Below are positions 59,161-64,000 of a stretch of DNA of 64,000 nucleotides, piece after piece. This DNA is from Solenopsis invicta. Its lineage: Eukaryota; Arthropoda; Insecta; Hymenoptera; Formicidae. Made by a program: the position numbers and the translations under genes. Positions within the stretch are counted from its first letter, which is position 1. Each line of letters opens with the position of its first letter. The notes below the pieces were generated by a model. It saw only the letters and a list, made by a program, of their open reading frames with translations. It was not told where the DNA came from and made no database searches. The stretch spans positions 18,283,635 through 18,347,634 of the forward strand of contig NC_052679.1 in assembly GCF_016802725.1 (NCBI RefSeq). Direction: 5' to 3'.

Positions 59161-59700
59161 AACTCTTTCTCTTTATCTCTTATTACATTTTTCTTGGTCG
59201 CATACGCTGATGCATACTTGGTCCCGATACTCTTATCTTATCGTACGCGCTTTATTTTTATTGCATATTACTTCCTGTTATGGCAAGTTCTTTCCAGAAC
59301 ACAATAAACTTGTCCCTTTCTATTCGAGTGCTCTTCTCTCGTCTCCCTTGCCGCGCCGCTGATGCGTGCGTGCGTGCGTGCGCACACGCGTGCCGTCCGA
59401 AAGTGTGACGAGGGCGATAATACGCGTGGAGCGCGTACTCGCACATACTCGCGGCTGTCGGGAAAATCGCCGCTACCAGATGTCTCCTCTCCTCCTACCG
59501 GCGTGGATCCATCTCGCGTATCCGCGCCGCGGCTTTACGTCCAGCCGAGATACGCGACGGCGAAGGGGGGAGATGAATAGGGAGCATTATTAGCGGCCGC
59601 CCGCGCCTCGTTTCTTCGAGCACTCGATGCTCATTTCCTCCAACGATTTCCTTTCAGCTCGTTGTTCCGCGCTTCCGTTTCGCTTTTTCAAGAAGCTCCG
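56981..59700. other. GC/CpG-rich block with CT and GCGCC repeats
   Basis: Contains CT tracts (57133-57167, about 58879-58912, about 59137-59160) and degenerate GCGCCGC runs (about 57706-57740 and 58620-58690). Many overlapping frames without stops on both strands reflect base composition. It could hold 5' UTR or promoter sequence, but I cannot place an exon. Confidence 0.5.
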
Positions 59701-61566
59701 GCCACGGTGAAAGTCTCATGCGCGCCGCTCGTCAATATCAATCTATCTCTCGTGAAGAAGATGAGGATCGCGATGTAAAAACGTGCCGAGGCCTCGATCA
59801 AGCGTCGTTACAGTTGTACAGGGTTGCTCACAGTTATCGTGTATCCCTTCAGATCTCTTTCCGATCGCGCACGAAATGTTTCCTTACGTTGCACTCTGTT
59901 ACATCCTATGTAGAATCTTATTTTCCAACGGCGCGTCGAGCTCTATTTTTCGCGCAACAGTTTGTTTTACGTTCGATATAAAACTGCAATAATAGAACGG
60001 AGGAATACTTTCTAGAGCACGAAATGATTGTTCTCTTAATAAATTACCTTGTCCCACACACTGTTCTGTCGTTCACGTCGGCAGGAAACCGCTAACTTTG
60101 AAGCTGCCCGTAGTGCGATAGAGCGCCGAGTGCCGCGATAGAATCGCGAATTCCACGCTCGCGTACCTAGCGGCGGCGGCGAGGGCACAAGCTTCTCGAC
60201 CCGCGTTTCTTCTGCCGGGACAAAAGGGTACGGGAGAGACGAAGCAGGAACGACGATGCACGAGAGAAAGAAGGAGATGGTGAGGGTGGAGGAGAAAGGG
60301 AGAGAGACGACGGCGTGCGTTCGCGCACGTCTATGCGAGGGCAGCCGGAGTTCCTTCGAGTCTCGAGAGACTATAGTCGGCTATTTTAACGTATCGCCGA
60401 CTAAGAAACATGGAAAACTACCGTTGTTGCTTTTCCATTCGTGGCAATTTAAGTGACGGAGCAACGTTTTCGCGTTGCGATATTTAGAAAACTCCGGAGA
60501 CACTAAGTCGTCTTTTTTTTTTTAGCGAAGCAGTTTGCGTCTGTCGTTCAGTTCGCGCAAAAGTAAATTAATCGTGACGTTATTACGAGCATAATAGTAT
60601 TACGTTTTTTAAGAAAATAAGAATAAAGTAATTGCCGTTTCGTCCCCTACGATTGCTCCGTTGATCAAAAGAGGTTTTTTTGTAGATTCATTCGCATTTG
60701 GATCTCGAGTGATTCCAGGAATATGAACGATTTGTATTCTCGCCTAAATATATTTAATGGTTAACTGGTGAAAATACGATTAGATATCCGCGAGAGCTCT
60801 CGATAACGCGTATCATATCCACTTTCTGTAGTTTCGATAAAGATTAGGATTGTAAGCCATAAAACTGGGGTGAAAATTATCCGCCATCTGCTGGTCGCTT
60901 TTTTTCTAGTCGTTTCTTTTTGACAACTATTACGCTTCTTATCACAGTATTGCCCAATCTCGTATATTTCATGTGTAAGCCACATTTCGCTTCTTCACTT
61001 TCTTTAATAATCGTCTGTGATTTATGCATTAGAGAAACTCTAACAAATGCCACTCTATCTACCCGCCGCATCGTCCGGAATATTCGTCGAATATTAAACC
61101 GAGGAAAGACTCGTTCAGTGTCCTAAATTGATTTACGCAACAGTGCAGTTTTATAAGACAAGTGATTCGCGTGTTGAATCACGAGACTGATCAACGTTGG
61201 TGAGCTATCCGGAAACGAGCCACCGGCTGATATATCGCATCGTTCACCAAGTCTCTCAGCCGTTCGAGCCGGTTTCCAGCAGTTCGAGGAACAGCATAGG
61301 TAACCGTATGCCATCGCGTTTCTTTCCATTGCCGTCCGCTGTAAACCCTATAATTCCCCGTATCACTTATATCCGCGAAACGACGATGAATTCGTGATAT
61401 TTCCGGTTGTCCGTCATATTTCTCCGTAAAATAAATCAGATAAAAGACGGTTTTCAGACATGTATTCAATTATACATATTTCAAATGGTTTGAAGTATAG
61501 CAAATTTAAAATTTGGGTTCCGAAATTTACTGCGAGGAAATTTACTGAGAAATCTATAGTTCACGT
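59701..61566. other. Unannotated region
   Basis: Mixed composition. No exon, RNA gene or repeat boundary recognised. Confidence 0.55.
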
Positions 61567-61567
61567 T

Positions 61568-61921
61568 ACAAACTCTAAATTTGAATCAGGGGGCAATCAC
61601 TGATTATCAGTGACATACTTGGGATACTGATAAATCTGGGAGTGATTATCTTAACCTAAAAATCGATGAAAAGTTACTAGTAATCATTGAAAAGTTCTTA
61701 TTGATCAGTGTATTAATAAATACACTCATAAATACTAACGAATAATCATTAATAAATAAATCATTAATACAATAATCATAAATACAATAATCATTAATAA
61801 ATCAATCCATTGATTTTTCAGTTCAGATAATCACTGATTATCAGTGACATACTCGGGACTGATGATCAGTATTATTCACCGATAATCAGTGATTGCTCAC
61901 TGATTCAGATTTAAAGAGTAT
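61568..61921. mobile_element. CAGTGA-rich non-autonomous element, family F copy 2
   Basis: The left end (ACTCTAAATTTGAATCAG, then GCAATCACTGATTATCAGTG) is matched inversely by the right end (AATCAGTGATTGCTCACTGA, then TTCAGATTTAAAGAGTA). Termini and TCAGTGA word content resemble the element at 52832-53300. The interior has AATAAATCATT-type repeats (about 61736-61800) and a direct repeat of ATCACTGATTATCAGTGACA (about 61596 and 61832). Confidence 0.7.
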
Positions 61922-64000
61922 ACTGTAGATTTTCAGTACTTCGAATGAATAAGGTGACGCACCTCAGATAATTTCGTGAAAATATAATGAAAGAGATATA
62001 ATAAGTGATATTCGGAATTGTATGTGAAAGCTCTTACGAGGAATATGTCAAGGCTATTGTCCCCGAATAATAAGCCAAGCTGGTCCTTCAGGAGCAAAGG
62101 CGACCACCGACGAGCGTTTCGAAACCAAAAAGCGATCGATAATCATCGTTTAGGATCCTCGATAAACATCCCTCCGGCTCTCCGAAAAGAGAGAAGGTAT
62201 ATAGCTTGCGAAAGAAACCGCATCCTTCTCTTCCCCAGCCTGTCTACCTGCCTTCTCGTTCTACCGCTTCTTAATACCAGATGACATTGCGCCGGGACTC
62301 TCGCCCCTGGCCGTGCTCCGCTCGCGTAGGTCAGGTTGGAAACCTGTGCGAACGTTTCCGCAACGCACGCCGCTCCAGCGTGCTCGCTACGAGCGAGAGA
62401 AAGACGAGAAGAGCGCGTTGTTTAAAGGGGAAAAAAAAGAAAGAAACTAAAAGAGAAAGAAAGACGTCGTCACTTTTCGCGCGAGTGATGGAGAGAAAGA
62501 AGGAAGAAGGAGCGAGAGAAAGGAAGGGAGAAGGAGACAGAGATAGAGAAGGAAGGGGGAAGGACAGCATGCAGCATCGTAGTTACATTCGAACCCGTAC
62601 GGGTGACTGAATGGAATGGGTCGACCGTAGACTAACGGAGGATCGGGACGAAGGGAGTCGTCGCAGCGGCCAATCGCGCGCGGATTTCGTCGGAGAGCGG
62701 GGCGAACGGTGGGCCGGAGGGACGCGGGGGCGGGAGACGAAGCGCACCGACCTAACACACGTGCGTTCTCATGGAACCACGCTACGCGTACAACGCGTTC
62801 ACGCAGCGACTCTCATTGCACATACCGAGCGGCGGTGGCCGGCCGGCCGCGTCATACGTACGTGCGTGCGTGCGTGCGTGCGTGCGCGCGTGCGTGCGTG
62901 TGTGCGTGCGTGAGAGTGCGTATGCACATGCACGCTCGCGCGTACACGCACGTGCGTGACGACGACGCGGTGCGCCCGCGCGTACACGCACGTAGTACGG
63001 TACGCGGCATTTGCGTGTGCGGCAGGAAACCAGCTGTGCGCATCGATCGGGCTCGTAGCGCGCGATTCGATTTTTTTTTCCTTCCCGCCGATGCTAGGGA
63101 GAGATAGGATGTCGCGTGACGCCGGTTGATCCGCCGGAGATAGGGGAGAAATTTTTAATCGACGGGGGTGAAGAGAATTACGCGGAACTACTGCGTCGAA
63201 TTGTGTCGAATCGCGGGAGGGAAAATCGTGGGAAGTTATGCATCGTAATTGACATTTTGATTATAGCGTTGTAATCTAGCATGTCGCGGACGTAATAATT
63301 CGTAAATAGGTGAAACAGCGAATGAGATGACGCATTCGCAAGAAATAAGAATATTGCAGAGCTGTAAAATAATCGCGCGTCTTGCGCCTTTTTTTGTGTT
63401 CCGCAATTACCGAGCTAGAAAAATTTCATGCCACGGTCTCTTCTGTTTTTCTGTTGATAAACGAGATTTTCAGATTGTAGAAATACATTGTTATAATATT
63501 TAATAATCAAATAACTCCTCACGGAGTGTAGAAAAGCAAAATATCAGAATTACAATTATAGGGCAAAGCAGGAACGTATTTTAATTAATTCAAAGAGAAA
63601 GAGAGAGAAACCGAGAGAGAGAGAGAGAGAGACAGTTCTACAAAAGTACGAAAATATTTATGATGTATTAAAATTACTGCTTATTATTTATTACGACTTC
63701 ACTAATTACACGACATAAATAAATAATTACGAAAGAGGCAAACATACAAGCTAGATAAAAAAGACAATACAGGGAATATAGGCAGCAGCGTAAGTATTAA
63801 ATACATTAAAATACAATAGAATATCATAGGTTGCAAAGAGTAATGGTTGCAGAGTATTATCGGCCTTTCGCGTCTATCTTCTCACGCATAAATTGTCGAT
63901 TGAAATTCGTCAGATAAGTATTTTCAACTCTCAAGGATATGTAGCCGCGGCGCGCCGGGCTGGTAGCGCGGCGTCTTATTACCTGTTTACGAGGATACTG
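61922..64000. other. Unannotated right end of window
   Basis: About 62280-63150 is CpG-rich with an A/G tract (62420-62560) and the CGTG repeat; 63200-63900 is AT-rich. A donor-like CAG then GTAATA on the minus strand at 63985-63977 could mark the end of an exon lying mostly beyond the window, but only 18 bases of it would be inside. Confidence 0.45.
62857..62910. repeat. CGTG tetranucleotide microsatellite
   Basis: Repeated CGTG/CGTGCG units, about 54 bases. Confidence 0.93.

Overview
This window is eukaryotic nuclear DNA, almost certainly from an insect and most likely a hymenopteran such as an ant. The genes are intron-rich with GT/AG splice sites. Both recognised proteins are conserved animal membrane-traffic proteins. 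AT-rich and very CpG-rich stretches alternate, and there are mariner relics, a tRNA-derived SINE and many short foldback elements. The insect/ant assignment is inference, because no species-diagnostic marker is present.

Layout. (1) Positions 1-about 13,260, plus strand: a REEP1-4-type receptor expression-enhancing protein gene (ReepA-like). Its core TB2/DP1/HVA22 exons are 148-220, 1070-1149, 2748-2982, 7590-7707, 8106-8259 and 8346-8526. The gene appears to have several alternative 3' ends: a 119-residue acidic/basic tail exon (4216-4575), a possible 35-residue tail (3092-3199), the short end at 8526, and a 512-residue disordered tail (8653-10191) reached by splicing a 156-nt intron out of the last common exon. 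A long AT-rich 3' UTR probably follows. (2) Positions 13,644-17,750, minus strand: a complete COG7 gene (conserved oligomeric Golgi complex subunit 7), ten coding exons and 759 residues, convergent with REEP. Its start codon appears to sit alone on exon 1, separated from codon 2 by an intron. (3) Positions 17,751-64,000: about 46 kb in which I cannot support any intact protein-coding gene. It contains GC/CpG-rich blocks (about 17.2-19.5, 24.9-29.1, 49.7-51.4, 57-59.7 and 62.3-63.1 kb) rich in simple repeats. Two of these areas hold promoter-like sequence with good plus-strand splice donors (about 20.99-21.13 kb and 27.0-27.81 kb). This is what the 5' non-coding exons and giant first introns of a gene lying mainly to the right of the window would look like.

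The AT-rich stretches hold several unrelated families of non-autonomous elements that I could delimit by eye: three copies of a TTAA-flanked CCCTCCG-ended element, a 1.1-kb TTAA-flanked element with an internal foldback, two CAGTGA-rich elements, a set of AT-rich palindromic MITEs, two single hairpin elements, one tRNA-derived SINE and two decayed mariner transposase fragments.

The two genes are related at the cellular level: REEP proteins shape ER membrane and COG7 is part of the tether for retrograde intra-Golgi transport. I see no sequence evidence that they are co-regulated; their shared position looks incidental. No CRISPR, operon, rRNA or prokaryotic feature is present.
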